Below, in pieces: positions 8,345-16,863 of a stretch of 32,009 bases of DNA (the first letter of the stretch is position 1; the number at the start of each line of letters is the position of its first letter). This DNA comes from a virus, in the IMG/VR virus record IMGVR_UViG_3300049827_000166, positions 1 through 32,009 of that record, one strand, 5' to 3'. The position numbers were made by a program, and so were the translations under genes. Under the pieces are notes generated by a model that saw only the letters and a list, made by a program, of their open reading frames with translations, was not told the origin of the DNA and did not search any database.

Positions 8345-8563
8345 ATGGCAGCCAAGGCGGCAGAGCCGCAGATCGTGATGGCGCTGACGTCCTTTGTCGG
8401 CGGCGCCGGGCTCACGGTCATCAAGGGCGACCTGTTCGCCGCCGATGACCCGATCGTCAAGAAGCATCCCACGCTGTTCGGCCCCGTGGCGCTCCGCCGA
8501 TCCGGCTCCGAGCCGCGCATCGAGCAGGCCACGGCAGCACCCGGCGAGAAGCGAGGCGCCTGA
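8345..8563 (+). CDS. Small head-region protein (hypothetical)
   Basis: A 72-residue protein with an AAGGAG site 7 nt before its ATG. It contains VMALTSFVGGAGLTVIKGDLFAADDPIVKKHPTLFGPVAL, a short beta-type motif common in small proteins placed right after phage capsid genes, where the segment GDxxxADDPxVKKHPxLF is recurrent. The C-terminus is disordered and basic. The role is not established; capsid decoration or a head-tail interface protein is the best inference from position. It ends 1 nt before the next gene's leader. Confidence 0.65.
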   Translation: MAAKAAEPQIVMALTSFVGGAGLTVIKGDLFAADDPIVKKHPTLFGPVALRRSGSEPRIEQATAAPGEKRGA

Positions 8564-8564
8564 G

Positions 8565-9161
8565 ATGGAGTACACCCACCTTGACGCCGCCGTCGCGGGC
8601 GACGCCGACCGCTTCGTGGCCTCGGCCGACATGAAGGTCGGCCTCTACACCCTGCTCGTCTCGGGCGCGATGCCGACACCCGGCACGGCTCGCCGCGTCA
8701 CCTGCACCCGCACCGTCGTCGGCGGCGCGGACACCGCTGGGACCATCGACATCGTCGGCAAGAACCTGGCCGGCCAGACGATCACCGAGTCCCTGACGCC
8801 GGGAGCCAACGGCATCCTCGTCACGGGCACCAAGTGGTTCGCCAGCATCACGTCTGTCACTGGCGTGGGCTGGGTCACCAACACGGGCAACGACACGATC
8901 GTGGTCGGCGTTGATGGCAACTACGTCGTGGTCGCCGAGGGCACCGGCACGCTGGAGTCGATCACCGTCAACACGACAGCGGCCGGGTCCATCACGCTCG
9001 CCGACGCCAAGGGCACCATCGGCGTCCTGCCGGCCAACGTGGCCGTCGGCAATTACGAGTACGGCTGCAACTTCAGCGGGTACCTCCGCGTCGAGCTCGT
9101 GGCCGCTTCGGACGTCACGGTCATCCATTCCGGGTCCAACGCCCTCGCGTGGTCGATGTAG
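8565..9161 (+). CDS. Beta-rich head or decoration protein (hypothetical)
   Basis: A 198-residue protein beginning 1 nt after the previous stop. It is almost entirely short beta strands with Gly/Thr turns (RRVTCTRTVVGGADTAGTIDIVGKNLAGQTITESLTPGANG, and ESITVNTTAAGSITLADAKGTIGVLPA). The TIDIVGKNLAGQTITE stretch is typical of a compact phage beta-sandwich found near capsid and connector genes. No membrane segment or enzyme motif is visible. A capsid decoration or stabilising protein is the most likely role, which is inference from gene order. Confidence 0.55.
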   Translation: MEYTHLDAAVAGDADRFVASADMKVGLYTLLVSGAMPTPGTARRVTCTRTVVGGADTAGTIDIVGKNLAGQTITESLTPGANGILVTGTKWFASITSVTGVGWVTNTGNDTIVVGVDGNYVVVAEGTGTLESITVNTTAAGSITLADAKGTIGVLPANVAVGNYEYGCNFSGYLRVELVAASDVTVIHSGSNALAWSM

Positions 9162-9163
9162 CC

Positions 9164-9982
9164 ATGCACGTCTACGCCTGCCTCCAAGAGTTCAAGGACT
9201 TCCTGCGCGAGCAGGGCTCGACATCGCTGGGCACCAACCAGGACGCCACGATGCTGGGCGTCCTCGAGTCGGCGAGCCGGCGTATCGACGAGTGGTGCGG
9301 CCGGGGCTCCGGCTTCGGCCCACGCACCGGAACCAACACCTACGACGGCGACGGCTCAGACGTCCTGTGGCTCGAGGACGACCTCAACACCGCGACGCCC
9401 ACTGTCACCGTCAACGGCTCCACGCTCACGGTTGACGTGGACTACTACCTGCAGCGCACGGGCGGCGCCTACGGTGATCCGCCCTACCGCCGGATCGCGC
9501 TCGTGTCCATGACCCTCCCCGTCGATCGCAAGATGGCGACGGTGGCGGGCGCCTGGGGATATCCCGCCATCACCCGCGACCTCACGATCACCACGGCCGA
9601 GGCGCTGGACGCGACCGAGCAGGTGTGCGACGTGTCGGGCGTCACGGGCCTCTCACCCGGCATGACGCTCCTCATCGAGTCCGAGCAGGTCTACGTCTCG
9701 GCCGTCACGCCCGGCACCACCAACACCATCACCATCGACCGCGGCGTCAACGGCACCACGGCCGCCACCCACGACACGGGCAAGACGCTCAAGCGGATCA
9801 TCTACAACGCCGCCGTCGTGGACGCCTGCAACCGCGTGGCGCTGCGCCGCTGGCGCTCCCGCGACGCCGGAGCGGACGGCATGGACGGCGGCGGCCAGGT
9901 CGGCGTGATCGCGCCGCGCGAGGGGGAGGACCTGATCCTCGCCCGGACGGTCGGGCACCTGCGGATCGAGCGGGTGGCCTGA
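9164..9982 (+). CDS. Head-tail connector (adaptor)
   Basis: A 272-residue protein starting at ATG 9164, 2 nt after the previous stop; an in-frame GTG at 9149 would overlap that gene. The N-terminal part (LQEFKDFLREQG...LGVLESASRRIDEWCGR) is the helical start seen in phage head-tail adaptors of the gp6/gp15 type that bind below the portal. A middle insertion of about 50 residues (VCDVSGVTGLSPGMTLLIESEQVYVSAV) is a small beta domain. The C-terminal part is helical and then basic. It would form a ring joining the portal to the tail. The stop overlaps the next start in a TGATG. Confidence 0.72.
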   Translation: MHVYACLQEFKDFLREQGSTSLGTNQDATMLGVLESASRRIDEWCGRGSGFGPRTGTNTYDGDGSDVLWLEDDLNTATPTVTVNGSTLTVDVDYYLQRTGGAYGDPPYRRIALVSMTLPVDRKMATVAGAWGYPAITRDLTITTAEALDATEQVCDVSGVTGLSPGMTLLIESEQVYVSAVTPGTTNTITIDRGVNGTTAATHDTGKTLKRIIYNAAVVDACNRVALRRWRSRDAGADGMDGGGQVGVIAPREGEDLILARTVGHLRIERVA

Positions 9983-10425
9983 TGGCTCGACGGCCCAAGG
10001 GCTACCGCTACGCCTCGACGGCGACGGACTCGCACGCGAAGGTCCAGCTGTCGGGACCGCTGTTCGAGCCGCAGGCAGACGCCACCCTGCGGCAGAACAT
10101 CCGGCGGATGATCGGGGCCGTCGCGGCCGAGGGCGAGGCGACCGTCAAGGCCCGCTCCCCGCGCAAGAGCGGCGACCTGGCAGGCGGCATCGTCGGGCGC
10201 GTCCGGTCGGAGCGTGGCGGGCAGTGGGCGCTCACGGGCGTCATCTCGGCCACCCACGTCTATCCGTGGAAGAACAAGGGCGCCCGCGGCTACGTCGGGC
10301 GCGCCGAGGCCGAGTACCGCGGCGGCAAGGCGGAGAAGCGGTACCGCATGTTCGCGGCCACGACCTCCCAGATGCGGGCGGCCCGCGCCGTCATGGCCGC
10401 CAACCTCACGAAGGGGCTCGAGTAA
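9982..10425 (+). CDS. Tail-completion or minor head-tail protein (HK97 gp10-like)
   Basis: A 147-residue basic protein. The NIRRMIGAVAAEGEATVKARSPRKSGDLAGGIVGRVRSE segment has the ARSPxxSGxLxxGI signature of the gp10/minor-tail family, whose members join head and tail or complete the tail. The ATHVYPWKNKGARGYVGR segment with a conserved aromatic follows. Length and order (connector, this gene, tail terminator, tail tube) match siphovirus head-tail modules. Translation is coupled to both neighbours by stop/start overlaps. Confidence 0.7.
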   Translation: MARRPKGYRYASTATDSHAKVQLSGPLFEPQADATLRQNIRRMIGAVAAEGEATVKARSPRKSGDLAGGIVGRVRSERGGQWALTGVISATHVYPWKNKGARGYVGRAEAEYRGGKAEKRYRMFAATTSQMRAARAVMAANLTKGLE

Positions 10426-10886
10426 TGGTCGCGCCGTACATCGCCCAGCGAGACGCGATCCTCGTCCACGCCGCGGCGGCTGCCGCGGCGGTCAACGCGC
10501 AGTGGAAGGACGTCGCCATCGGGGCGCCGATCCCGCGCGGCAACCGCTGCGTGCGGCTGTTCTACACGGGCGAGGCCGAGCCGCAGCGGATGGGCGCCAG
10601 CCGTGTCCTCAACGGCGAGCTGGTGGCCGAGACGTGCGCCCTCGTGGCGTTCTGGGCGATGTCCACGCTCGATGAGACGAGCGTCAAGTCGATTGATGAC
10701 GAGATGGTCGGCTTCAAGCACGAACTCCGCGCGCGCATCCTCGCCGACTCGCAGCTCGGCGGCCAGTCAACGGACCTCGAGATGGGCTACGCCGAGCCCG
10801 ACTTCCTCGTGATCGGCGGCGGGCGATGGGCCGTGCTCGAAGTCGCCTTCACGCTCGACTACACCGAATACCCCCTGGCGCCGTAG
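10425..10886 (+). CDS. Tail terminator-like protein
   Basis: A 153-residue protein overlapping the previous stop by one base (TAATG). It has an N-terminal helix (AQRDAILVHAAAAAAAVNAQWKDVAIGAPI), strands, a central MSTLDETSVKSIDDEMVGFKHELRARI helix, and closing strands (RWAVLEVAFTLDYTEYP). This alpha/beta layout and length fit the tail terminator family that caps the tail tube and binds the head connector. The assignment rests mainly on position immediately before the tail tube gene. No alternative function is suggested by motifs. Confidence 0.62.
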   Translation: MVAPYIAQRDAILVHAAAAAAAVNAQWKDVAIGAPIPRGNRCVRLFYTGEAEPQRMGASRVLNGELVAETCALVAFWAMSTLDETSVKSIDDEMVGFKHELRARILADSQLGGQSTDLEMGYAEPDFLVIGGGRWAVLEVAFTLDYTEYPLAP

Positions 10887-10895
10887 GAGGCCCGC

Positions 10896-11639
10896 ATGGC
10901 AAAGCAGACAGGCATCGGGTCCCGGCTCTACTGGGGGACCGTGGATCTCAGCGGCGACGTCGGCGCCATCAACACGCTGGAGACGGTGCGCGGCGTCCTC
11001 GACGTCACCGCGATCAACCAGGACGCGCCCGAACGCATCCCCGGCCTGCGGGACGGCTCGCTGTCCTTCACGGCGTTCCACAACAACGCCGTCGGGGCGG
11101 CGCACCTGACGCTCTCGCCGATGCCCACGACGGACGTCATGGCGACGGTGGCGATCGGCGTCCCCGCGGTCGGCTCGGCCGCCGCGTCCTCGATCGTCAA
11201 ACAGACCAGCATGGCCGAGGCGCGCGGACAGGACGGCTCGCTCGCCGTGACCCTCGCGGCATCGGCCAACGGCTACGGCCTCGAGTGGGGCGAGCTGCTG
11301 ACCGTCGGCGCGCAGACGTTCGCCTCGGGCACCGTCAACGGCACCAGCATCGACCTTGGCGCGACGGACACGGCGTTCGGCGCGGCGGCCTACCTCCACG
11401 TCATCAGTCTCGGCTCGGGTACCCCGACCGTGACGGTCGCCGACTCGGCCAACAACTCCACCTTCGCGGCCCTCTCGCCGACCTCGCTCGCCTTCACGCC
11501 CACCGTGGCCGGCGTCGAACGGAAGGTGACGGGCCTCACCGCGACCGTGCGCCAGTACGTCCGCGTCCAGGTCACCGGCACGTACACGAACCTCGTGTGC
11601 GTCCTCAACTTCGTGCGCTACACCGAGAGCGCCGCCTAG
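10896..11639 (+). CDS. Major tail (tube) protein
   Basis: A 247-residue protein with a strong TAGGAGG ribosome binding site. The N-terminal half shows a tail-tube pattern: GSRLYWGTVDLSGDVGAINTLETVRGVLDVTAINQDAPERIPGLRDGSLSFTAFHNN, where a small beta-barrel subunit and the DGSLSF strand are common in siphovirus tube proteins. The C-terminal half adds a second beta domain (TPTVTVADSANNSTFAALS...YVRVQVTGTYTNLVCVLNFVRY), likely exposed on the tail surface. It would polymerise into hexameric rings around the tape measure. It is followed by a GC-rich hairpin. Confidence 0.82.
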   Translation: MAKQTGIGSRLYWGTVDLSGDVGAINTLETVRGVLDVTAINQDAPERIPGLRDGSLSFTAFHNNAVGAAHLTLSPMPTTDVMATVAIGVPAVGSAAASSIVKQTSMAEARGQDGSLAVTLAASANGYGLEWGELLTVGAQTFASGTVNGTSIDLGATDTAFGAAAYLHVISLGSGTPTVTVADSANNSTFAALSPTSLAFTPTVAGVERKVTGLTATVRQYVRVQVTGTYTNLVCVLNFVRYTESAA

Positions 11640-11647
11640 CCAAGCAC

Positions 11648-11664
11648 CCCGCCGGCTGGGCGGG
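11648..11664 (+). promoter_or_regulatory. GC hairpin after the tail tube gene
   Basis: CCCGCC, then a 5-nt loop, then GGCGGG, lie 8 nt after the tail tube stop, in one of the few gaps of the late operon. There is no T-run. Like the capsid hairpin, it may stabilise the upstream mRNA or lower read-through. Confidence 0.45.
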
Positions 11665-11685
11665 CAAGCACAAGGAGCGCATCAA

Positions 11686-12066
11686 GTGGCTAAGGTCTCA
11701 GGCATCACCACCTCGCTCACCGTGGCGAGCAACAACATCAGCAACGACGTGACCTCGCTCACCGTCGACACCCCGTACGGCGTCCAGGATGTCACCGGCC
11801 TCGACAAGGCGGCGATGGAGCGGCTGCTCCTGCGGGCCGACTGCACGGGCTCGGCGACGGGCGTGTTCAACACGACCGCCTCCATGTCCCACGCGACGCT
11901 CAAGACGCCGGGCTCCAAGACGACCGTCATCGTGTTCCCCGGTCCCGCGACCCTGACGTTCACGGCCCTCTGGACGAACTACGCCCTGTCGATGGCGGCT
12001 GACGGCTCGCTCACCTGGTCGGCCAACTGGTCCCTGTCCTCCGGCACCGCTGCCGCCTGGACCTAG
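11686..12066 (+). CDS. Second tail-tube-like or minor tail protein
   Basis: A 126-residue protein starting at GTG, with AAGGAG placed 8 nt upstream. Its short beta strands (KVSGITTSLTVASNNISNDVTSLTVDTPYGVQDVTGLDKAAMERLLL, then FPGPATLTFTALWTNYALSMAADGSLTWSANWSLS) have the DGSLTWSANW strand typical of the tail-tube fold. It could be a minor tube component or a tube-associated decoration. Two tube-like genes before the chaperone pair is a less usual arrangement, and which one forms the main tube cannot be told from sequence alone. Confidence 0.62.
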   Translation: MAKVSGITTSLTVASNNISNDVTSLTVDTPYGVQDVTGLDKAAMERLLLRADCTGSATGVFNTTASMSHATLKTPGSKTTVIVFPGPATLTFTALWTNYALSMAADGSLTWSANWSLSSGTAAAWT

Positions 12067-12068
12067 CC

Positions 12069-12392
12069 GTGGGCTACCGGGTGGACACCACGGCCACGCT
12101 CGTCCTCGAGGGGATGGACGGGGCCGAGGTGACGGTCTGCATTGGTGTCCCGCTCTCCGCGCTGCGGGAGTGGGACACCACCACGACGATTACCGAGGAG
12201 TGGGGCGTGTTCCTGCGCGCTGCTCGCCCGGTGTGGAACCTCGAGGACGCCGACGGGCCGATCCCCGTCGAGGAGGCATCGCTCGACCGCCTGCCGCTCC
12301 CGGTCACGCGGGCGATGATGCGGGGATGGCGGGATGCCGCGGTGCAACCGCCCGCCCCTTTGCCGCAGCCGTCTTCCGCTACCGAGCCGTGA
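12069..12392 (+). CDS. Tail assembly chaperone, short (G-type) product
   Basis: A 107-residue protein starting at GTG 2 nt after the previous stop. It lies between tail tube and tape measure, the place of the G/GT chaperones that keep the tape measure soluble during tail assembly. Residues 40-96 are helix-rich and acidic (TITEEWGVFLRAARPVWNLEDADGPIPVEEASL). Codons 97-98 read CCT TTG within a C CCT TTG slippery heptamer, allowing a -1 shift into the T frame. Termination in the zero frame comes 10 codons later. Confidence 0.8.
   Translation: MGYRVDTTATLVLEGMDGAEVTVCIGVPLSALREWDTTTTITEEWGVFLRAARPVWNLEDADGPIPVEEASLDRLPLPVTRAMMRGWRDAAVQPPAPLPQPSSATEP
12356..12362 (+). promoter_or_regulatory. -1 ribosomal frameshift site CCCTTTG
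   Basis: The heptamer C CCT TTG fits X XXY YYZ exactly in the reading phase of the upstream chaperone. Slipping back one base gives CCC TTT, then enters an open frame that ends at 12547. It lies in the last 12 codons of the short product, exactly where tail chaperone genes of long-tailed phages place such sites. Confidence 0.82.
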
Positions 12393-12547
12393 AGGTGGGC
12401 AAGCCGGTGGAGCTGACGTGGGCCGAGACGACGATCGCCCTGTGCGAGCGGTTCGGCGTGCTCCCGTCCGCCCTGCTGGCCGAGGACGCCGACCTGCTGC
12501 GGATGCTCAACCTCCTCGACCCCGACTGCGGGAAGGCTGACGACTGA
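12389..12547 (+). CDS. T-frame extension of the tail assembly chaperone (GT product)
   Basis: This is the -1 frame downstream of the chaperone slippery site. By frameshifting from the 12069 gene, the joint product would be about 159 residues, with the T part reading AAAVFRYRAVKVGKPVELTWAETTIALCERFG and then a leucine-rich tail (LPSALLAEDADLLRMLNLLD). A GTG at 12389 overlaps the stop of the short frame and could allow independent initiation, but frameshifting is the established mechanism for this gene pair. Its stop overlaps the tape measure ATG by one base. Confidence 0.75.
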   Translation: MKVGKPVELTWAETTIALCERFGVLPSALLAEDADLLRMLNLLDPDCGKADD

Positions 12548-14385
12548 TGGCGAACACCGTCCGCATCCTCATCACCGCGAAGGACGAGGTCAGCGGGCAG
12601 CTCGACAAGATCCGCGACAAGGCGTCCCTGCTGTCCAAGACGGACATCGGCAAGGGCATGGCGCAGGGCGCGGGCATTGCGGCGTTCAACGTGATGAAGG
12701 GCGCGGCCCTCGGCGCGCTCGATGCGGTGGGCTCGTTCGCCATCGGCTCCGTCAAGGCCGCGTCCGACTCCCGCGAGGCGATGGCCCTCACGTCACAGGT
12801 GTTCGAGGGCAGCGCCAAGTCGATCGAGGAGTGGTCAAAGAACAGCAGGGACGCCTTTTCGTCCACCGAGGCGATGGCGTTTGCGGCGTCGTTCGGGACG
12901 GCATTCAAGAACGTCGGGATGAGCCTGGACGAGACGACAGCCAAGGCCAAGGTGATGACGACCGTGGCCGGAGACCTCGGCTCGGCGTTCAACACGTCCT
13001 CCGAGGAGGCCGCCACCGCGCTCCGCTCCGGCCTGCTCGGCGAGTCCGAGCCGATGCGCCGCTTCGGCGTGTTCATGGACGAGGCCAAGACCAAGGCCAA
13101 GGCCCTCGCGATGGGCATGACGCCACTCAACGGCGCGTTCACGGACGGCCAGAAGGTCGCCGCACGGTACGCGCTCATCATGGAGCAGACCGCCGACAGC
13201 CAGGGCATGTTCGGACGCGACACGGGCTCGCTCGCCGACAAGCAGAAGCTGCTCGGCACGGCGATCGATGACCTGCAGGTCAAGATCGGGACGGGCCTCG
13301 TCGGCCCGCTGGGCGATGTGGTGACGGCTGCGAGCGATACGATCGCCGTCCTTGACGACCTCGGCGAGGCGCTCGCTGGTGTGGGCGAGGCCATGCCCGA
13401 CGGCTGGGCAGACGACATTATCCACGACCTCGGCCCGGAGTCGAACGTCGGCTCTTCGATCAAGGGTCTGCTCGACCTGATCGGAACCGTGCCGACCAAG
13501 TTCCGCCTGGCGTTCGACTCCGAGAACATCACGCGCGAGTCGCTGCTGGCATACCGCGCATCCGAGCGGCTGGGCGAGTCCTACGAGGGCCTGACCGGGA
13601 CGGCGCCCAAGGCCGCCGACGCGGTGGCCGAGGTGGGGAAGGCAGCGAAGACAACGCGGCCCGCGGTCCAGCGGCTGGCGGAGCCCGTGTTCGACCTTGC
13701 GGGCGCGTACAAGGACGTGGATCGCTGGGCGTCCGAGGCCGCCGAGACGCTGCTGCAGAACGATCCCAAGCAGCTCACCCTCGCCTATAAGGGAACCGTC
13801 CTCGCGCTCAAGGACGAGAAGTCGGAGCTGAAGGACGTCCAGGGCGAGATCGAGAAGCGGCACAAGAAGGGGCTCCACGCCACTCGCGAGCAGCGCATCG
13901 AGGAGAACCTCCTCAAGCAGTCCATCGAGGAGACGAAGGACGAGACGGTCACGCTTGGCCTCAAGCTCGTGGCCTCGGGGAAGATGACGTATGACCAACT
14001 CCGGAAGGAGCTGGCGAAGCTCGGCATCGTCCTCGACAAGGACGCCGACGAGGCGGCCCGCCTCGCGTACCACCTCAAGCGGGCCGATGACCTGTATCGG
14101 GCTCCGTCGCAGCGCGGCAATCAGCCCCGCAACCGACCCGACGCCGCTGGCGGACCCGTCGCTCCGTACGAGTCTGCCATTGTCGGCGAGTACCGCCCCG
14201 AGACGATCCGCATGGGCGCCGTGGGCGGGATGGTCAACCCGTCGGCCTCGGGCGGCTCGGGCGGTGGCAGCGTGTCTGTCAACCTCAACGTCTCGACGCC
14301 CGTGATGACGCCCGGAGCGGCGCAGGCGCTGGCCGACGCCATCGCCCCGGCGATCACCCGCTGGCAGCAGGCACGAGGCGTCTGA
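12547..14385 (+). CDS. Tape measure protein
   Basis: A 612-residue alpha-helical protein starting in a TGATG overlap. It determines tail length and is carried inside the tube until DNA ejection. Evidence: position after the chaperone pair, the N-terminal VRILITAKDEVSGQLDKIRDKASLLSK coiled coil, a hydrophobic stretch at about residues 40-72 (GAGIAAFNVMKGAALGALDAVGSFAIGSV), repeated helical segments with TSSEEAATALRSGLLGESEPMRRFGVFM (typical of phage tape measures), and a Gly/Ser-rich stretch before the C-terminus. The length is modest, suggesting a tail of about 90 nm by the usual 1.5 angstrom per residue scaling, which is a rough inference. Confidence 0.9.
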   Translation: MANTVRILITAKDEVSGQLDKIRDKASLLSKTDIGKGMAQGAGIAAFNVMKGAALGALDAVGSFAIGSVKAASDSREAMALTSQVFEGSAKSIEEWSKNSRDAFSSTEAMAFAASFGTAFKNVGMSLDETTAKAKVMTTVAGDLGSAFNTSSEEAATALRSGLLGESEPMRRFGVFMDEAKTKAKALAMGMTPLNGAFTDGQKVAARYALIMEQTADSQGMFGRDTGSLADKQKLLGTAIDDLQVKIGTGLVGPLGDVVTAASDTIAVLDDLGEALAGVGEAMPDGWADDIIHDLGPESNVGSSIKGLLDLIGTVPTKFRLAFDSENITRESLLAYRASERLGESYEGLTGTAPKAADAVAEVGKAAKTTRPAVQRLAEPVFDLAGAYKDVDRWASEAAETLLQNDPKQLTLAYKGTVLALKDEKSELKDVQGEIEKRHKKGLHATREQRIEENLLKQSIEETKDETVTLGLKLVASGKMTYDQLRKELAKLGIVLDKDADEAARLAYHLKRADDLYRAPSQRGNQPRNRPDAAGGPVAPYESAIVGEYRPETIRMGAVGGMVNPSASGGSGGGSVSVNLNVSTPVMTPGAAQALADAIAPAITRWQQARGV

Positions 14386-16313
14386 TGGCAGGGCGCGCCT
14401 GGAATACATCCATCGCCTACGGCGCAACGGTAACGGGCTGGTGCGACTACACGCATAGCCCCTACCTGCCGTCGTCGCCCGAGTGTGTGACGGACGGAAC
14501 CTCGGCCGGGTCGCCCTACGGTGCGGGCGTATTCACGGCGGGCACGTACAACCGGGGGTGGGAGATCGACCTCGGGGCGGGCTACATCCTATGGGACGTC
14601 GTGCTGGTCCACGCAACCGGAAACGGCACATTGAGCGGGCGGCCCAACAATGTCAGTTACAGCACGGACGGGTCCAGTTGGACGACTGTCCTTGATGCGT
14701 TCACCAACATCGACCCGGACCCGGACTGGGCCACCGGCGACGCACATTGGCGATGGGATCCGGCCGACGCTCAGGCCAGGTACCTCCGCTTCTACGAGAC
14801 GGTGTACCTCTCCGGCTACCACGTCGGTTCCAACATCGTCGATCTGCTCATCGACGGCGACCCTGTGCCCTCCCCGTTCGTCCTGGCCGACTGGGACGGT
14901 GACGGGTTCGGCGGTTGGGGTTCGACCGACGACCTGACGGGCGACACCGAGTCCTGGCGGATCACCCGTGGGGCCAGCGCCGAGATCACGGGCGGTGCCA
15001 CGCCGGGCACAGCGACCGTCATCCTCAACAACCCGAGCGATGACCGGTATAACCCGCTGAACACGGGCGGGCCGCTGTACGGCAAGCTGCGCGACGGCGT
15101 TTCGTTCTGGATCGGCGTCAACCCGGACGGGTCCGTCACCGGCACCGAGCAGCGCGGCCTGTTCGGCGGGCGCATCAAGGACATCACGCCCGTCCCGTCC
15201 GATGGCGGGGGCCGGGCGCTCAAGGTGGAGATCACCTGCGAGGACGCCCTGAGCTGGCTGGACAGGACGCCCGTCACGCTGGCCGATGCGCTGTCCCGCA
15301 GCCAGGGCGCGATCCGCTCGGCGATCCTCACCGCAGCGGGCGAGACGAGCGTCGTCCTGCCGAGCGAGACGGCGACCGTCACCCTCTCCTCGTGGGACGG
15401 GTCGGCCCTTGGTGCCTTGGAGACGCTGAACAGGGCCAACGGGTCGCGCCACTTCATCCGCCCCGCCGACGTCCCCGACGATTGGTACGACTACGTCTGC
15501 CGCAATCGCCAGTGGAACCTCGACGGCACGACGGACGCCAGCGTCGACGCGGGCGCCGACTACCTGACGGGCACGGACGGCTGGCGCCTGTCGGCCGACA
15601 CGGTTATCAACCAGCAGCGAGCGACCGTGACGCCGATCACCTTCACGTCGGGCCAGGTCAGCGTCTGGGAGGCCGACGGACTGCCGTTCACGTTCGGCGG
15701 GACACGAATCATCTGGCCCGAGTTCGATGACTTCGTGGACAGCCCAGTGGTGGACATCAACTACACCGGGACCGCCCCGACGGTGACGCTGGAGTCGTTC
15801 GGGTCAACGGCGAAGGTGACGCTCGTGTCGGCGGGCAGCACGACCGTGACAAGTCTGTCCATCGAGGGCCGGCTGGCACGGCGGGCAACAGCCGAGTCCT
15901 ACATCGCCGATGACCTGACCAGCCAGGCCGGTCCCCGCGGTATCCGCGCCGGGTCGGACATCTCCGGCGACTGGGTCGGCGGAATTGCCACGGCGGGCGG
16001 GATCGCCGAGCACGTCGTCTGGCGCTACGGCTCACCGCAGTACCGGCCCTCGGTGACGATCCATAACTGGCTCCCCGAGATGTTCGAGGTGGACCTGTTC
16101 GACGTGATAACGGTCACGATCGCGCAACTCGGCATGACCGCGCGCCACTTCGAGGTCGTCGGGCTGACGCTCGAGGGCAGGATCGCCGCGAGCGCGGCCG
16201 TCTGCCATCACATCCTGACGCTCGTCCTCCAGGAGTGCCGCGTCCAGGCCGACCCCGGCTGGTTCATCCTCGACACGTCCCTGCTCAACGGCACCGACAT
16301 CCTCGCCTACTAG
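14385..16313 (+). CDS. Baseplate hub or distal tail protein with F5/8C-like N-terminus
   Basis: A 642-residue protein just after the tape measure. Residues 1-160 look like an F5/8 type C (discoidin) carbohydrate-binding domain: GWEIDLGAGYILWDVVLVHATGN, NVSYSTDGSSWTTV, QARYLRFYETV. Residues 185-300 contain ITRGASAEITGGATPGTATVILNNPSDDRYNPLN and VEITCEDALSWL, typical of a tail-tip hub protein family in which a tail-associated hub domain follows. The rest is beta-rich (TVTLESFGSTAKVTLVSAG; PQYRPSVTIHNWLPEMFEVDLFDVITVTI). It would link tube to fibres and perhaps bind host glycans. No separate distal-tail gene lies between this and the tape measure. Confidence 0.78.
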   Translation: MAGRAWNTSIAYGATVTGWCDYTHSPYLPSSPECVTDGTSAGSPYGAGVFTAGTYNRGWEIDLGAGYILWDVVLVHATGNGTLSGRPNNVSYSTDGSSWTTVLDAFTNIDPDPDWATGDAHWRWDPADAQARYLRFYETVYLSGYHVGSNIVDLLIDGDPVPSPFVLADWDGDGFGGWGSTDDLTGDTESWRITRGASAEITGGATPGTATVILNNPSDDRYNPLNTGGPLYGKLRDGVSFWIGVNPDGSVTGTEQRGLFGGRIKDITPVPSDGGGRALKVEITCEDALSWLDRTPVTLADALSRSQGAIRSAILTAAGETSVVLPSETATVTLSSWDGSALGALETLNRANGSRHFIRPADVPDDWYDYVCRNRQWNLDGTTDASVDAGADYLTGTDGWRLSADTVINQQRATVTPITFTSGQVSVWEADGLPFTFGGTRIIWPEFDDFVDSPVVDINYTGTAPTVTLESFGSTAKVTLVSAGSTTVTSLSIEGRLARRATAESYIADDLTSQAGPRGIRAGSDISGDWVGGIATAGGIAEHVVWRYGSPQYRPSVTIHNWLPEMFEVDLFDVITVTIAQLGMTARHFEVVGLTLEGRIAASAAVCHHILTLVLQECRVQADPGWFILDTSLLNGTDILAY

Positions 16314-16322
16314 GAGCGCCCG

Positions 16323-16862
16323 ATGGCCTACACCGCACCGCCCACGTTCGTTTCCGGGGACCCGCTCACGGCCGCCGAGATGAACGTGCTGGGCGACGAC
16401 ATCGCCTACCTGTATGGCGTGAACCAGGGGCTCACGTTCTCGGGCACGATGGTCAGCCGGGCCGCGGCGACCAGCATCCCGAACGGTAGCTGGACAGCCA
16501 TCACGTTCAGCGCCGAGACGTTCGACTATGGGGCATGGTGGGGGTCAGGCGCGACCGTCATCGTTCCTGCCGGAGCCATCCCGTCCGGGTTCACGACCAT
16601 CGCGCTGCTCATCATCGCGCGCACGAAGTTCGCCGGCGACAATGCAGGCTTCCGCGGCATCGCCGTGCAGCAGAATGGCTCGGACCTGATCGGCTCGACG
16701 GTCGGCGCTGTCGATGGCGGCGACACGGAGATCGTGGTGACCGGCTTCACCGTGGCGGAAGCCGCTGACACGATCGGCCTCAACCTCTACCAGACGTCCG
16801 GGGCCGCCCTCAACGCAGCGGGCACTACGCTGACCGTCGTCCGTTACGCTCCCGCGGGCTGA
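16323..16862 (+). CDS. Tail-tip or fibre protein with conserved N-terminal anchor
   Basis: A 179-residue protein with TAGGAG 6 nt before its ATG. The N-terminus (AYTAPPTFVSGDPLTAAEMNVLGDDIAYLY) is a motif widely seen at the start of phage tail-fibre or tail-collar-like proteins. The remainder is a beta-sandwich (VSRAAATSIPNGSWTAITFSAETFDYG; VIVPAGAIPSGFTTIALLIIARTKFAG; GFRGIAVQQNGSDLIGSTVGAV), resembling C1q/TNF-like trimeric receptor-binding domains. It probably forms a trimeric fibre tip that binds the host surface. Exact receptor unknown. Confidence 0.68.
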   Translation: MAYTAPPTFVSGDPLTAAEMNVLGDDIAYLYGVNQGLTFSGTMVSRAAATSIPNGSWTAITFSAETFDYGAWWGSGATVIVPAGAIPSGFTTIALLIIARTKFAGDNAGFRGIAVQQNGSDLIGSTVGAVDGGDTEIVVTGFTVAEAADTIGLNLYQTSGAALNAAGTTLTVVRYAPAG

Positions 16863-16863
16863 G

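Noticed and set aside
12835-14427. 530-codon ORF on the - strand opposite the tape measure
   Set aside because: Arg/Leu-rich shadow frame with no domain pattern; the + strand ORF is a normal tape measure.
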